The notes beneath the pieces are model-generated. The model ran no database searches. It was not told where the DNA came from and worked only from the letters and a program-made list of their open reading frames with translations. A stretch of DNA of 64,000 nucleotides from Halomonas aestuarii (GTDB taxonomy: Bacteria; Pseudomonadota; Gammaproteobacteria; Pseudomonadales; Halomonadaceae), in contig NZ_CP018139.1 in assembly GCF_001886615.1 (NCBI RefSeq), positions 2,790,001 to 2,854,000 on the forward strand. Reading direction: 5' to 3'. Positions 41,844 to 50,510 of the stretch are shown piece by piece. Every line of letters begins with the position of its first letter. Position 1 is the stretch's first letter. The position numbers were made by a program, and so were the translations under genes.

Positions 41844-42047
41844 TCACGACCTCCTCGCCGGCGGATGGTGGGGGCGGCCTGCCTGTGACGCGCCACTTGG
41901 TGCGCGTTGGGCCTGGAGGATGGCGGCATTGCGCAGCTCCGGGCGCACGATGTCGTCCTGGGCGAGCAGGGCGGCCAGCCTGTGGCGGCGTACCGTGTCA
42001 TCGGCCGTCGCGGCCGGGTCGTGAGAGGCGGTGGTGCGGTGGGTCAT
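41844..42047 (-). CDS. Unknown small protein (67 aa)
   Basis: MTHRTTASHDPAATADDTVRR then LAALLAQDDIVRPELRNAAIL, a short helical, charged protein with a Pro/His-rich tail. Not recognised. Its stop lies 2 bases before the start of the 216-residue gene. Start ATG 42047 has GGAG about 6 bases upstream; an ATG at 42059 is also in frame. A toxin-antitoxin-like pair is conceivable from size and spacing only. Confidence 0.5.
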   Translation of the reverse strand: MTHRTTASHDPAATADDTVRRHRLAALLAQDDIVRPELRNAAILQAQRAPSGASQAGRPHHPPARRS

Positions 42048-42125
42048 GATCGTCTCCATTTCCCCTGGGATGCTCTGGAAAGGGTGGTTCGGCAAGCGCC
42101 GACCCAGGGGAGGGGAGTCGCACGC

Positions 42126-42175
42126 CGCTTTAGCTGCATTTCTATTCCGCCCGCAAGTTGGTGCTTAAATCGGCG
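42126..42175 (+). repeat. 50-bp imperfect direct repeat, copy 1
   Basis: About 84% identical to 42238-42287, both starting CGCTTTAGC and ending AAATCGGCG. The copies flank a terminator hairpin. The 42048-42430 gap contains no gene beyond these. Confidence 0.75.
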
Positions 42176-42202
42176 GAGGCCCGAGGGCCAGGCAACAAAA
42201 AA

Positions 42203-42227
42203 CCCGCTTTGCACATGCTAAAGCGGG
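42203..42227 (-). terminator. Rho-independent terminator reading leftward
   Basis: CCCGCTTT / AAAGCGGG with a 9-base loop; on the minus strand it is followed by TTTTTT. No minus-strand gene is recognised immediately to its right, so the gene it served seems lost. Confidence 0.7.
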
Positions 42228-42237
42228 CCTCTGGCAT

Positions 42238-42287
42238 CGCTTTAGCGGCATTTTTAGAGCGCCCGCAAGCTGGTGTTCAAATCGGCG
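42238..42287 (+). repeat. 50-bp imperfect direct repeat, copy 2
   Basis: Partner of 42126-42175. Confidence 0.75.
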
Positions 42288-42430
42288 CTGAGATGGACGT
42301 TAGCGGTGAGCTGATAGGGTGTCAACGGCGATGGCGGGCGATGTTCATGACCCGTTGATTTCATTGCTGATATCAACTTACTTCGTGATCGAGATATAAT
42401 GAAAGTCCAGCCATCCGAGAGGATCGCCTC

Positions 42431-42892
42431 ATGACCCGAACACGACTCACGCCAAAGAAGGCCCGGTTTGTCGATGAATATCTGATCGACCTCAACGCCA
42501 ACCAAGCCGCCATCCGTGCCGGCTACAGCGAAAAGACGGCTCGGCAGGTAGGTGCCGAAAACCTGTCAAAACCTGACATAGCCGCCGCCATCGACGACCC
42601 CGTCCAGAAGCGCAGTGGGCGCACCTAGATTGACGCCACCTACGTCCTCCAGCGTTTGGTGGAGATCGACCAGATGGACGTCATCGACATTCTCAACGAC
42701 GACGGCGGCCTCAAGCCTATTCGAGACTGGCCGAAGGTCTGGCGCACCACAATCAGCGGCCTGGACCTCTCAGAGTTGTGGGAAGGCCATGGCGATGAGC
42801 GGCAGCTGGTCGGCCTCCTCAAGAAGATCAAGTGGCCGGACAAGCCGAAGAACCTCGAGCTTCTCGGTAAACACGTCGCCGTCCAGGCCTGA
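42431..42892 (+). pseudogene. Terminase small subunit (Terminase_2 type) broken by an in-frame stop
   Basis: MTRTRLTPKKARFVDEYLIDLNANQAAIRAGYSEKTARQVG is the N-terminal DNA-binding helix set of PF03592 terminase small subunits. A TAG at 42626-42628 interrupts the frame; the same frame then continues [22 protein letters not shown] to KHVAVQA, the expected oligomerisation part. Re-joined it would be about 153 residues, normal for the family. No large subunit follows. It is phage-derived and unrelated to the small subunit of the intact element. Confidence 0.82.
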
Positions 42893-43210
42893 AAGGAGCA
42901 GCGTGAACTGTCGGGCAGATTGACCACCACTCACGAAGAGGCCCTGTAGGCTCTCGATTGAAGGAAGGGCTGGCCTGGCTGCTACCTCAGAAAACTACAG
43001 TTCGAGCGAGACCTGAGAGGAAGCTGGCGTGACTGGCCGACCGTCTCAAGAGCCTGCTGCCAGGTAGGGAATAGTAGGGATGAGAACTGGGCTAGTTTCA
43101 GCGCCAATCGGTATCATCTGGGATCATCCGAGCCCCTTCCCGTTGGTAGGGTAGATTGTGGGTTATAAATTAAAGATGCTTATAACGTGTTGATTATTTA
43201 ATAGGTGAGC

Positions 43211-43238
43211 GGACTCCTCCCCTCCGCAACGAATATCA
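43211..43238 (+). repeat. Diverged att-like copy of the tRNA-Ser 3' end
   Basis: GGACTCCTCCCCTCCGCAAC followed by GAATATC mirrors GGACTCCCCCTCCGCCAC-GAATATC at 38534-38558. It probably marks the outer end of an older element in tandem with the intact one. The 482-bp gap 42893-43374 holds nothing else I can name; it is AT-rich from 43150 on. Confidence 0.6.
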
Positions 43239-43374
43239 AAAAATTTCACTGATTTCAAAGACTTTTTTATTTTATAAGTATATTCACCCCACACCTTGTG
43301 ACTGGCTTCTACCGGCACCTCTGGGATGGGGTTCGCGTTGTTCATATAACTTCTTTAGGTTCACATTCGTGGAA

Positions 43375-44598
43375 CTAAAGGTGTCTATGGGGCGATAAGG
43401 GGTTCATAGCAGCAATGCCAGAATCCAACTCATCGGCAAGCGCCCGGGCGGTGACCGCAGCGAGCGTCAGACCCAGGTGACCATGCCCCGTGTTGACCCA
43501 GATCCCCGGATGGCGGCGAAGCCCGCCGACATAGGGGACGCCGTCTGGGGTGGTTGATCGCGACCCGACCCAGGGTGTCCTGATCCCCGCCCCGAAGTGA
43601 TGCCTGGCGATCCGGTCGAGCTGCTTGATTCGCTGCCGACTCGCTGGGGCATCTGGCCGTGCAAACTCCGACAGTCCGGCGATCCGGACGCCGTCCTGCA
43701 TGGGCGTGGCGAAGACGCCGTGGTTGGCCAGCCCCACCGGCCGCACCATGTCGATCGGCTCGTCGACGATGGCATGGTAGCCGCGCTCGGAGGCGATGGG
43801 CAGGTCGATGCCGGCCCGCTTCAGCAGGTGCTTGGTGGAGGTGCCGGTCGCCAGCACCACATGATTGGCCGAGAGCTCGCCCCCCTTCAGCCCGACGGTG
43901 TGCCCTCCGTCGCGTGGCCGGATCGATTCGACGCTGGCCTGCTCGAACCTGCCGCCGATGGCAAGGTAGTAATCGAAGAGGTTCGTGCTGAGGACATAGG
44001 GATCGATGGCAAACCGGGCATCGGGATAGAAGACCCCGCCGCTGTGCTCGTTCCTGAGCCCACCGACCTTGTCCTTGACCTCGTCGCCGGTCAAGGTCGC
44101 GTAGGGAATGTCGAAGGCCCGCTTGTACTGCGCCTCGATGTCCAGAAACTCCTGGAACGATGCCTGCTTCTCGAAGGCGACGACGACCCCGGACGACTTA
44201 ACCAGCGACTGGCCGCCCGAGGCATCGAGCACGGCTTTCCAGCAGCCCCAGGCATCCTTCATCAGCGAGCCCATCGAGTACCCGCTCGCCTCCCACTCCC
44301 GCTGCTTCGTGGCACGCAGGAAATACCGTCCGAACTTCGAGAGCTTTAGCGCATAGCTCGAACGGATGGACAGCGGGCTGTCCTTGTCGAGCACCATCGG
44401 CACGAGGTTCTTCCTCATGCTGGGGGTGATCAAGGGCATGACGGCATAATTGGCAATGACCCCGGCGTTGCCATACGACGTGCCGGCGCCCGGAACGCCA
44501 TTATCCACCAGGCAGGTATCATAGCCTTTCTTCACAAGGGCGATCGCGGTGTTGAGGCCGACGACACCCGCTCCTACCACAATTACTGTGTAATCCAT
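43375..44598 (-). CDS. FAD-dependent D-amino-acid dehydrogenase-like oxidoreductase (DadA type)
   Basis: About 407 residues of the DAO superfamily. The FAD-binding GxGxxG motif is in VIVVGAGVVGLNTAIALVKKG at the N-terminus, with PGAGTSYGNAG, and the C-terminal GSRSTTPDGVPYVG and HGHLGLTLAAVTA complete the fold as in DadA. DadA oxidises D-amino acids to 2-oxoacids; the true substrate here is unknown. Start ATG 44598 (MDYTVIVV) is preferred; ATG 44616 is possible. It lies 268 bp beyond the IclR gene, on the same strand, and is probably part of the same regulon. Confidence 0.82.
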   Translation of the reverse strand: MDYTVIVVGAGVVGLNTAIALVKKGYDTCLVDNGVPGAGTSYGNAGVIANYAVMPLITPSMRKNLVPMVLDKDSPLSIRSSYALKLSKFGRYFLRATKQREWEASGYSMGSLMKDAWGCWKAVLDASGGQSLVKSSGVVVAFEKQASFQEFLDIEAQYKRAFDIPYATLTGDEVKDKVGGLRNEHSGGVFYPDARFAIDPYVLSTNLFDYYLAIGGRFEQASVESIRPRDGGHTVGLKGGELSANHVVLATGTSTKHLLKRAGIDLPIASERGYHAIVDEPIDMVRPVGLANHGVFATPMQDGVRIAGLSEFARPDAPASRQRIKQLDRIARHHFGAGIRTPWVGSRSTTPDGVPYVGGLRRHPGIWVNTGHGHLGLTLAAVTARALADELDSGIAAMNPLSPHRHL

Positions 44599-44866
44599 GA
44601 CGCGGATATCCTTCATGAACGAACCGCGAAGGAGCCATGCTCCTCTGCGCCTCCTATTAATTTCAAGTTCTTGGCATCATCCGGATAGAAATTTAGGCAT
44701 ACAGTGACGATGTAGAATGCGTGAAGATGCACAGGGCGCTCACGCGATAGATGGCAGCTTGGTCTTCCGCTGAGAGGTGGCGATAGCAGTGAGTCATGGC
44801 AACACCGGACCTGATGGGGCAAGCGTGGAACTTGGTCATTGAGACCGCCCTTCCTTGCTTTCGCTA

Positions 44867-45661
44867 TCAGGATCTTGTCCTGGCAGCTTTCGTAACTGCT
44901 CTCGCACATTCCATTAGAGGTGGTCCAAGCGTGCTTAACGCATCTTGGAGAGTCCATCGGCTGCTTGGCGTAGTGATATGCACAGCCGCTACGGGATCCC
45001 CAGCCGCATTCAGGACCGGTGCGGCAATGTTCAGATCGCCAAGGAAGAACTCGGCGTTATTCCACGCCACTCCGTATGTCCTGCACTCCTGGATTATGCC
45101 CACCAGTTCGTCGATGTCTGTGACGGTTTCCGGCGTGTGCTTGACGAGTTCGGTGCTCTCCAGGTAACTACGAACCCTTGCTTCCGGAAGAGCGGAGAGG
45201 TAGGCACGCCCTGACGCCGAGCAGTACATCGGCACGCTGCTACCGATGGGCATGTGGAGCGGGATGTATTGGCGGCTCGTGAAGCGCGCCACGTACACCA
45301 TCTCATTGCCACTGGGCTCAGTGAGCGACACGGTTTCCAGGTAGCGGTTGCTCAGGTCTGACAGATAGGGGTTGGCACAGTCCACAAGCAAGTCGGCTTC
45401 AAGGTACTGTGAAGCTACCTTCATGATCTTGATGCCGATACGGTACTTTCGGGTGCCTGGAACCCGTTCCAGGTAGTCAAGTTGCTGCAGGGTGTAGGTA
45501 ATGCGCTGCACCGACCCCATGCTCATGCCACTGAGCTCAGCCAGCTCCGAAAGACTCAACTGGCTATGGTACGCATCGAACAATTCGAGAAGGCTGAACG
45601 CCTTCTCTATGGATTGGTTGAACAGCGCCGAGCGCCCTGCATCCCGTTCTGACTTTGTCAT
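44867..45661 (-). CDS. IclR-family transcriptional regulator
   Basis: 264 residues: N-terminal winged helix (SIEKAFSLLELFDAYHSQLSLSELAELSGMSMGSVQRITYTL, in part) and an effector domain with MPIGSSVPMYCSASGRAYLSALPE and the closing APVLNAAGDPVAAVHITTPSSRWT. It closes an operon with an amino-acid ABC importer and a FAD oxidoreductase and probably controls it through the palindromes at 49402-49441. The 250-bp gap 44617-44866 shows no gene. Confidence 0.87.
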   Translation of the reverse strand: MTKSERDAGRSALFNQSIEKAFSLLELFDAYHSQLSLSELAELSGMSMGSVQRITYTLQQLDYLERVPGTRKYRIGIKIMKVASQYLEADLLVDCANPYLSDLSNRYLETVSLTEPSGNEMVYVARFTSRQYIPLHMPIGSSVPMYCSASGRAYLSALPEARVRSYLESTELVKHTPETVTDIDELVGIIQECRTYGVAWNNAEFFLGDLNIAAPVLNAAGDPVAAVHITTPSSRWTLQDALSTLGPPLMECARAVTKAARTRS

Positions 45662-45678
45662 CCTGAATATCTCCCTGC

Positions 45679-46971
45679 CTACCGTTCCAGCCAGTCCTTG
45701 AGCCGATAGTAATTCACGGCCGTCCCCACGTAGAGGCGCTGAAGCCCATGCAGCGGAATCGGCCGGATGGGCGTAATGGGGAAGGGTAGACTCCCTTCCA
45801 GCGAGGCGCTTCCCAACTCTTCACCGACCAGCTTGCCGAGATGCGTACCCATTCCCACACCCCGGCCGTTGTAACCCAGTGCCACTGTGAGTCCAGGTGC
45901 CGTTTGGTGCACATGAGGCAAGGCATCGCGCGTCAGGGCGACGCGACCGGCCCAGCGATACTCGATCTCGATCCCTTTCAAGGAGGGGTAAAGCTTGTGC
46001 ATTGCCCGTTCCAAGTGGTGGAAATCCTGGTCCCCATTCGGATCGTGGAAAGGCCCACGCCCCCCCATCAAGAAACGTCCTGTACTGTCACGTCGGAAGT
46101 ACAGCAACAGCTTGCGGGCATCTGAGGCCACCTCTCCTCCAGGCAATATGCCCTTTCCTTCCGCCTCTGTCAGGGGCCTGGTAGACAGTTGGAAACTGTT
46201 GGCAGCGATCACGCTCTTCTCGAGCCCCGGCTGCAATCCTCCTGTATAGCCGTTGGTGCACAACAGCACCTGTTCGGCTTCCACCGTTCCCCCGGTGGTC
46301 ATCGTGACTCGCCACTTGCCAGCCTCCCGGCTCAATGCCTTCACCGCAGAGTGCTCAAAGAGACTTGCCCCAGCGGTTTCGGCAGCGTTGGCAAGCCCCC
46401 GAGCATAGGCTAACGGGTTCACGCTTCCTGCGCGCGGATCCAGCCAACCGCCGAGGTAGGCATCAGTACCCAGTCGACTCGCACACTCGGAGCGGTCGAG
46501 CCACGATACCTCGACCCCGCGGTTTTCCCACTGCTGGGCTCGGGTTCGAATCGACTGCAGACTGGCCTGGGTCGCTGCCGGCTGGATCCAGCCGTTACGC
46601 GTGGCCTCACAGGGAATGTCGTGACGATTGATCAAATCGAAGACAACGTCCGCATTGCGACCGCTGATATCGATCATCCGCTCCCCGCGCTCTTGACCAT
46701 ATCGAGCGATCAGTTCGTCAGGATCATATTTCAGGCCCGGTATCACTTGGCCACCATTGCGACCCGAGGCACCCCACCCAATCGCACATGCGTCTACGAG
46801 CATTGTGTCGATACCCCGCTCGGCAAGGGCCAGGGCAGCGGAAAGGCCAGTGAAGCCGCCGCCGACCACCATCACATCGGTGCGATGATGTCCCTTCAGA
46901 GCCGGGCGTAGCGGGGCCTCCGGCGCGGTATCAGCCCACAGCGTGGGCGGCATGGGTGTCATCTGTGTCAT
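45679..46971 (-). CDS. FAD-dependent amine oxidoreductase (PuuB-like)
   Basis: 430 residues of the DAO superfamily resembling gamma-glutamylputrescine oxidase PuuB: N-terminal LWADTAPEAPLRPALKG, FAD motif VMVVGGGFTGLSAALALAERG, the diagnostic GWGASGRNGGQVIPGLKYDP (covalent or tight FAD region), and C-terminal GYNGRGVGMGTHLGKL. It oxidises a primary or secondary amine to an aldehyde or oxoacid plus ammonia and peroxide. It lies between the ABC ATPase and the IclR gene (17 bp from the latter) in a leftward operon. Confidence 0.85.
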   Translation of the reverse strand: MTQMTPMPPTLWADTAPEAPLRPALKGHHRTDVMVVGGGFTGLSAALALAERGIDTMLVDACAIGWGASGRNGGQVIPGLKYDPDELIARYGQERGERMIDISGRNADVVFDLINRHDIPCEATRNGWIQPAATQASLQSIRTRAQQWENRGVEVSWLDRSECASRLGTDAYLGGWLDPRAGSVNPLAYARGLANAAETAGASLFEHSAVKALSREAGKWRVTMTTGGTVEAEQVLLCTNGYTGGLQPGLEKSVIAANSFQLSTRPLTEAEGKGILPGGEVASDARKLLLYFRRDSTGRFLMGGRGPFHDPNGDQDFHHLERAMHKLYPSLKGIEIEYRWAGRVALTRDALPHVHQTAPGLTVALGYNGRGVGMGTHLGKLVGEELGSASLEGSLPFPITPIRPIPLHGLQRLYVGTAVNYYRLKDWLER

Positions 46972-47002
46972 CGAGGTGCTTCCTACCGTTCAGTCGCTGT
47001 GT

Positions 47003-47731
47003 TTAGTGGTTGAGCACTCGTTTCAGGAAATCCTGGGTGCGCTCATGTTGCGGCGCGCTGAGCACTGTTTTGGCAACCCCTTCCTCGACGATCTCCCCTC
47101 CGTACAGGAAGCACACACGATCAGCGACCTCTTTGGCGAAACTCATCTCATGGGTGACCACGACCATGGTCATGCCTTCCTCGGCGAGATCGCGCATGAC
47201 TTTCAACACGTCACCCACCAACTCCGGATCCAGTGCTGAGGTCGGTTCATCAAAAAGGATAGCGTCGGGGCGCATTGCCAAGGCGCGGGCTATGGCCACA
47301 CGCTGCTGCTGGCCTCCCGAAAGTGACTGCGGATAGGCGTCCACCTTGTCCCCGAGGCCGACCTTCTCCAGCAACTCGATTGCATGCTGACGAGCTTGCT
47401 GGCGAGGCTCGTTCTTGACATAGACGGGACCCTCCATGACGTTCTCCACCACTGAGCGGTGGGGGAACAGATTGAAGCGCTGGAAAACCATCCCGACTCG
47501 GGTACGCAGCTCGTTGATGTCCTTCTGCTCACTGTCCACACGGCGATTGTTGATGGAGATTTCGCCATCGTCATAACTTTCCAACCCATTGACGCAGCGA
47601 AGCACGGTGGACTTGCCGGAACCTGATGGACCGATGAGGCAGACCACCTCGCCAGCCTTGACCTCCAGGCTAACGCCCTTGAGCACCTCTACGTTGCCGA
47701 AAGACTTGTGGATGTTGTCGATGGTGATCAC
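47003..47731 (-). CDS. Polar amino-acid ABC importer, ATP-binding protein
   Basis: 242 residues of the GlnQ/HisP family: Walker [11 protein letters not shown]-loop [11 protein letters not shown], signature [15 protein letters not shown], Walker [15 protein letters not shown] and H-loop [16 protein letters not shown]. Its start overlaps the permease gene by 4 bases. With the permease and binding protein upstream it forms a complete importer, with a single permease that would act as a homodimer. Confidence 0.92.
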   Translation of the reverse strand: MITIDNIHKSFGNVEVLKGVSLEVKAGEVVCLIGPSGSGKSTVLRCVNGLESYDDGEISINNRRVDSEQKDINELRTRVGMVFQRFNLFPHRSVVENVMEGPVYVKNEPRQQARQHAIELLEKVGLGDKVDAYPQSLSGGQQQRVAIARALAMRPDAILFDEPTSALDPELVGDVLKVMRDLAEEGMTMVVVTHEMSFAKEVADRVCFLYGGEIVEEGVAKTVLSAPQHERTQDFLKRVLNH

Positions 47732-48393
47732 TTGCTACCCCCCTTTCCTGATTTTCCGAAATAACGCTCCAGGCGGTTTACCCCGAAGATCAGCGGCAAG
47801 CTGAGGGCCAGGTACATCAGCGCCAACATGGTATAGACCGTTGTGTTCTGGAAGGTGGATGCGGCAATCAACTGTCCAGCTCGGGTCATTTCCGCCACTG
47901 TGATGGTGGATGCCAGGGACGAGTCCTTGAGGATCATGACCGACGTGTTGCCATAGGGCGGTAAGGTAATGCGGATCGCCTGGGGCAGGATGACCCGGCG
48001 CATGATCAGGCGGCTCTTCATCCCGATTGATTTGGCCGCCTCGATCTGACCGGGGTCAATTGCCTCGATACCGGCGCGGAAGTTTTCCGCTTGGTAGGCA
48101 CTGTAGGCAATACCGAGACCAATGATGCTTGCCTGGAAGGCGCTGAGCTGAATGCCAAGCTCGGGTATCACGAAATAGATGTAGAACAGCTGCACGATAA
48201 TCGGCAGGCCGCGGATCACATTGACGATTGTGCTCGCCGTTGTCGATAATGCGCGAACCGGTGATAGCTTCATCAGGGCCAGCAATAGTCCCAACACTGT
48301 ACTGAGTATCAGCGCACCCACCGTGATCTGCACGGTGACCACTGCGCCTTTCAGCAGGATCGGGAAGAACGCTGCAATGTCAGAGAACTCCAT
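47728..48393 (-). CDS. Polar amino-acid ABC importer, permease
   Basis: 221 residues, HisM/GlnP type, with five hydrophobic helices and the EAA loop [22 protein letters not shown] that docks to the ATPase. The ATG at 48393 ([11 protein letters not shown]) has AAGAAGG about 7 bases upstream; the frame is open further upstream but non-conserved. The stop overlaps the ATPase start. Confidence 0.9.
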   Translation of the reverse strand: MEFSDIAAFFPILLKGAVVTVQITVGALILSTVLGLLLALMKLSPVRALSTTASTIVNVIRGLPIIVQLFYIYFVIPELGIQLSAFQASIIGLGIAYSAYQAENFRAGIEAIDPGQIEAAKSIGMKSRLIMRRVILPQAIRITLPPYGNTSVMILKDSSLASTITVAEMTRAGQLIAASTFQNTTVYTMLALMYLALSLPLIFGVNRLERYFGKSGKGGSK

Positions 48394-48513
48394 AATGTGC
48401 CTTCTTGTAGCCATGCGCTCCCCTGGGCGGCTCCATAGAACCACCGCTCGGGTGAGCGTCAAATAAGGGGAAAGAGAAAGGCGCCGATCAGAGCCGACGC
48501 CGGGCCGTGGAGT

Positions 48514-49326
48514 TTACAGGCCCCACTTGTCGAAGATGGCCTGCAGGGTGCCGTCTTCCTTCATCTTGGCCAGAGATGTGTTGACCTGGTCCAACAGCTC
48601 GGTATTCTCCTGCGCGACAGCCAGGCCGATATACCCCACCATCTGCTGTTCATAGTCCTCGGCCAGCTTCAAATCAGGAAAGAGTCCTTCATTCAGCTGA
48701 TAGCCCATGATGGGTTTATCGCCCACACCGGCCACGATCCGCCCAAGCGAAACATCGCGCATCATGTCGGCGAGGGTGTCGTAATTGCGGATCTCGGGAA
48801 AGAGGCCGGTTTCCTCAAGCTGGCGTACATAGGTTGTACCAACCTGGGCGCCAATCACTTCGCCTTCAAGATCTTTCAAGTTGGTGATCTCTCCTGAGTA
48901 ATCGTTCTGGACGATCACGCTTTCACCGTAAGGGTAGACATCGTCGCTGAACGCAACGACTTCGGCGCGCTTTGGCGTCTTGAGCATGGCGGCCGAGATG
49001 ATATCGATCTTTCCGGCCTTCAGGGATGGAATCAGAGCATTGAACGGAGATTCTTGGACGGTGACGTCATACCCCATGTCTTCACTGAGTGCATGGATGA
49101 CATCGACCATGGCGCCGGTGATTTCATTGGTCTGCACATCCAGGAAGGTAAAGGGTATACCGCTGGGAGTGCCGCCGGCGCGGAGAGTTTCCTGGGCGTG
49201 GGCTGTGGTGAGTCCGCCGATCGTCAAGGTCACGCCCAATAATCCCGGAATCAACAGTTGCTTGACCCGTTTGACGGGATTGCTGAGGTGGGCTGTTGAG
49301 CCAGCAAGAGAAGCGGTAAGAGTCAT
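48514..49326 (-). CDS. Periplasmic amino-acid-binding protein of the ABC importer
   Basis: 270 residues, family 3 solute-binding protein (PF00497). A hydrophobic signal peptide (VKQLLIPGLLGVTLTIGGL, ending TTAHA-QE) precedes the first domain TLRAGGTPSGIPFTFLDVQTN. The segment DIISAAMLKTPKRAEVVAFSDDVYPYGE and QVGTTYVRQLEETG are the usual hinge and ligand regions. It is the first gene of the leftward operon; the palindromic operators lie about 75-115 bp upstream. The ligand cannot be read from the sequence. Confidence 0.9.
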   Translation of the reverse strand: MTLTASLAGSTAHLSNPVKRVKQLLIPGLLGVTLTIGGLTTAHAQETLRAGGTPSGIPFTFLDVQTNEITGAMVDVIHALSEDMGYDVTVQESPFNALIPSLKAGKIDIISAAMLKTPKRAEVVAFSDDVYPYGESVIVQNDYSGEITNLKDLEGEVIGAQVGTTYVRQLEETGLFPEIRNYDTLADMMRDVSLGRIVAGVGDKPIMGYQLNEGLFPDLKLAEDYEQQMVGYIGLAVAQENTELLDQVNTSLAKMKEDGTLQAIFDKWGL

Positions 49327-49401
49327 GGGACACCTTTCTGCATATTAGATTGTTGTTGACAGGTTGTGCATGAAGCACCCATAGACCTTAGCCAAGGCTT
49401 A

Positions 49402-49441
49402 TTCTATCGTCAAGTGATAGAAACTATCGCAATGCGATAGT
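49402..49441. promoter_or_regulatory. Two adjacent palindromes, likely IclR-family operator
   Basis: TTCTATC-(7)-GATAGAA at 49402-49422 and ACTATCGC-AAT-GCGATAGT at 49423-49441, both built on CTATC/GATAG half-sites. They sit upstream of the binding-protein gene in the 361-bp gap 49327-49687, which has no gene. The regulator is inferred to be the IclR protein of the same operon. Confidence 0.65.
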
Positions 49442-49687
49442 TTTGTGGATGGGTTCGGACTGCTCTGAGCTCGACAACGCTGTTTTTTCTCACATTTTGT
49501 GGAGCTGCTTGCGGCGATTCAGCGAGCCGATGCTCTTCGAAAATTGCCGTGTGCTGCACGGGCAATCAGACTTGGTACCGACGAGGAGCATCGCCATCTG
49601 CATGGCTGCTATCTGGATACCGACGGCCCGCGAGAGCACTCTGCGAGCCTGCTGAAAAACAGTGCTTAGATAGAGGAGGTCGGTCGA

Positions 49688-50275
49688 ATGGAAAAGGTCG
49701 CATTCCGACAGATGAAGGAGGGCACCCGGGAAGAGTACGTCTTTCTTGAGCGCCTGGATGACGAGTTCAATCAAGGCCTGGTGGACCGCATCCTGGTGGC
49801 GCTGCGCAATCTGGAGCAAAGCCTCAGCGGTTACCAGGTCACTCGGCTGGAGCATTCACTTCAGGCGGCCGCCCGCGCCGAAGCCGACGGCGCCGACGAC
49901 GACATGATCGTGGCTGCACTGTTGCACGATCTCGGCGATGAGCTGGCGCCCTATAACCATTCCCAGCTGCCCGCGGCGATCATTCGCCCCTACGTGCGCG
50001 GCGAGGTCACCTGGGTGGTTCACCACCATGGCCTGTTCCAGCAGTTCTACTACGCCCATCACTTTGGGGGTGATCCGAATGAGCGTGACCGTTACCGGGA
50101 TCACCCCTGGTTCCAGAGCTGCGTGGACTTTTGCGAGCGGTACGATCAAGCCGCCTTCGATCCCGATTATCCAACGCCGCCCCTCGAACACTTCGAGCCG
50201 GTGCTGCGCCGGGTGTTATCTCGCACGCCCTTCGACCCGGCGGTGATTGGAGAAGAGCATTCCCTCGAAGCTTGA
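49688..50275 (+). CDS. HD-domain protein of the PhnZ-like diiron oxygenase group
   Basis: 195 residues. Potential metal ligands H56 (RLEHSLQ), H80-D81 (LLHDLGDE), H91 (PYNHSQL), H112-H114 (VVHHHGLFQQF) and D153 (ERYDQAAF) fall in the order and spacing of the mixed-valence diiron HD oxygenases PhnZ and TmpB, which cleave hydroxylated phosphonates; other relatives are of unknown function. No 2-oxoglutarate dioxygenase partner of the PhnY/TmpA type is nearby, so a phosphonate substrate is unproven. It stands alone between the two oxidase/ABC clusters. Confidence 0.7.
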   Translation: MEKVAFRQMKEGTREEYVFLERLDDEFNQGLVDRILVALRNLEQSLSGYQVTRLEHSLQAAARAEADGADDDMIVAALLHDLGDELAPYNHSQLPAAIIRPYVRGEVTWVVHHHGLFQQFYYAHHFGGDPNERDRYRDHPWFQSCVDFCERYDQAAFDPDYPTPPLEHFEPVLRRVLSRTPFDPAVIGEEHSLEA

Positions 50276-50510
50276 TGTGCCTTCAATGGCCTGACTCGGG
50301 TGCTCCAGCCTGACGTGTTGCCGACGAATGCTATGTCACGTCTGCCAGGGTTAGAGGCAGTGCGCTCCGCTCGTCAAACGCATGTGGCGCGGGCCTGGTC
50401 GGCAAGCCCTTCAAGCAAGGCGGCGATGGCGGGCCCGGCGCCGCCTGGGTCGTCGTCCCTCCCGGAAGAGGAGAGGGGCAGAGCCCCCGGCCGGGTAGGG
50501 TGCTAGGGCC

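Noticed and set aside
41844..42047. Calling the 67-residue and 216-residue genes a toxin-antitoxin pair
   Set aside because: Only size and spacing suggest it; no toxin or antitoxin motif is visible, so they are left as unknown.
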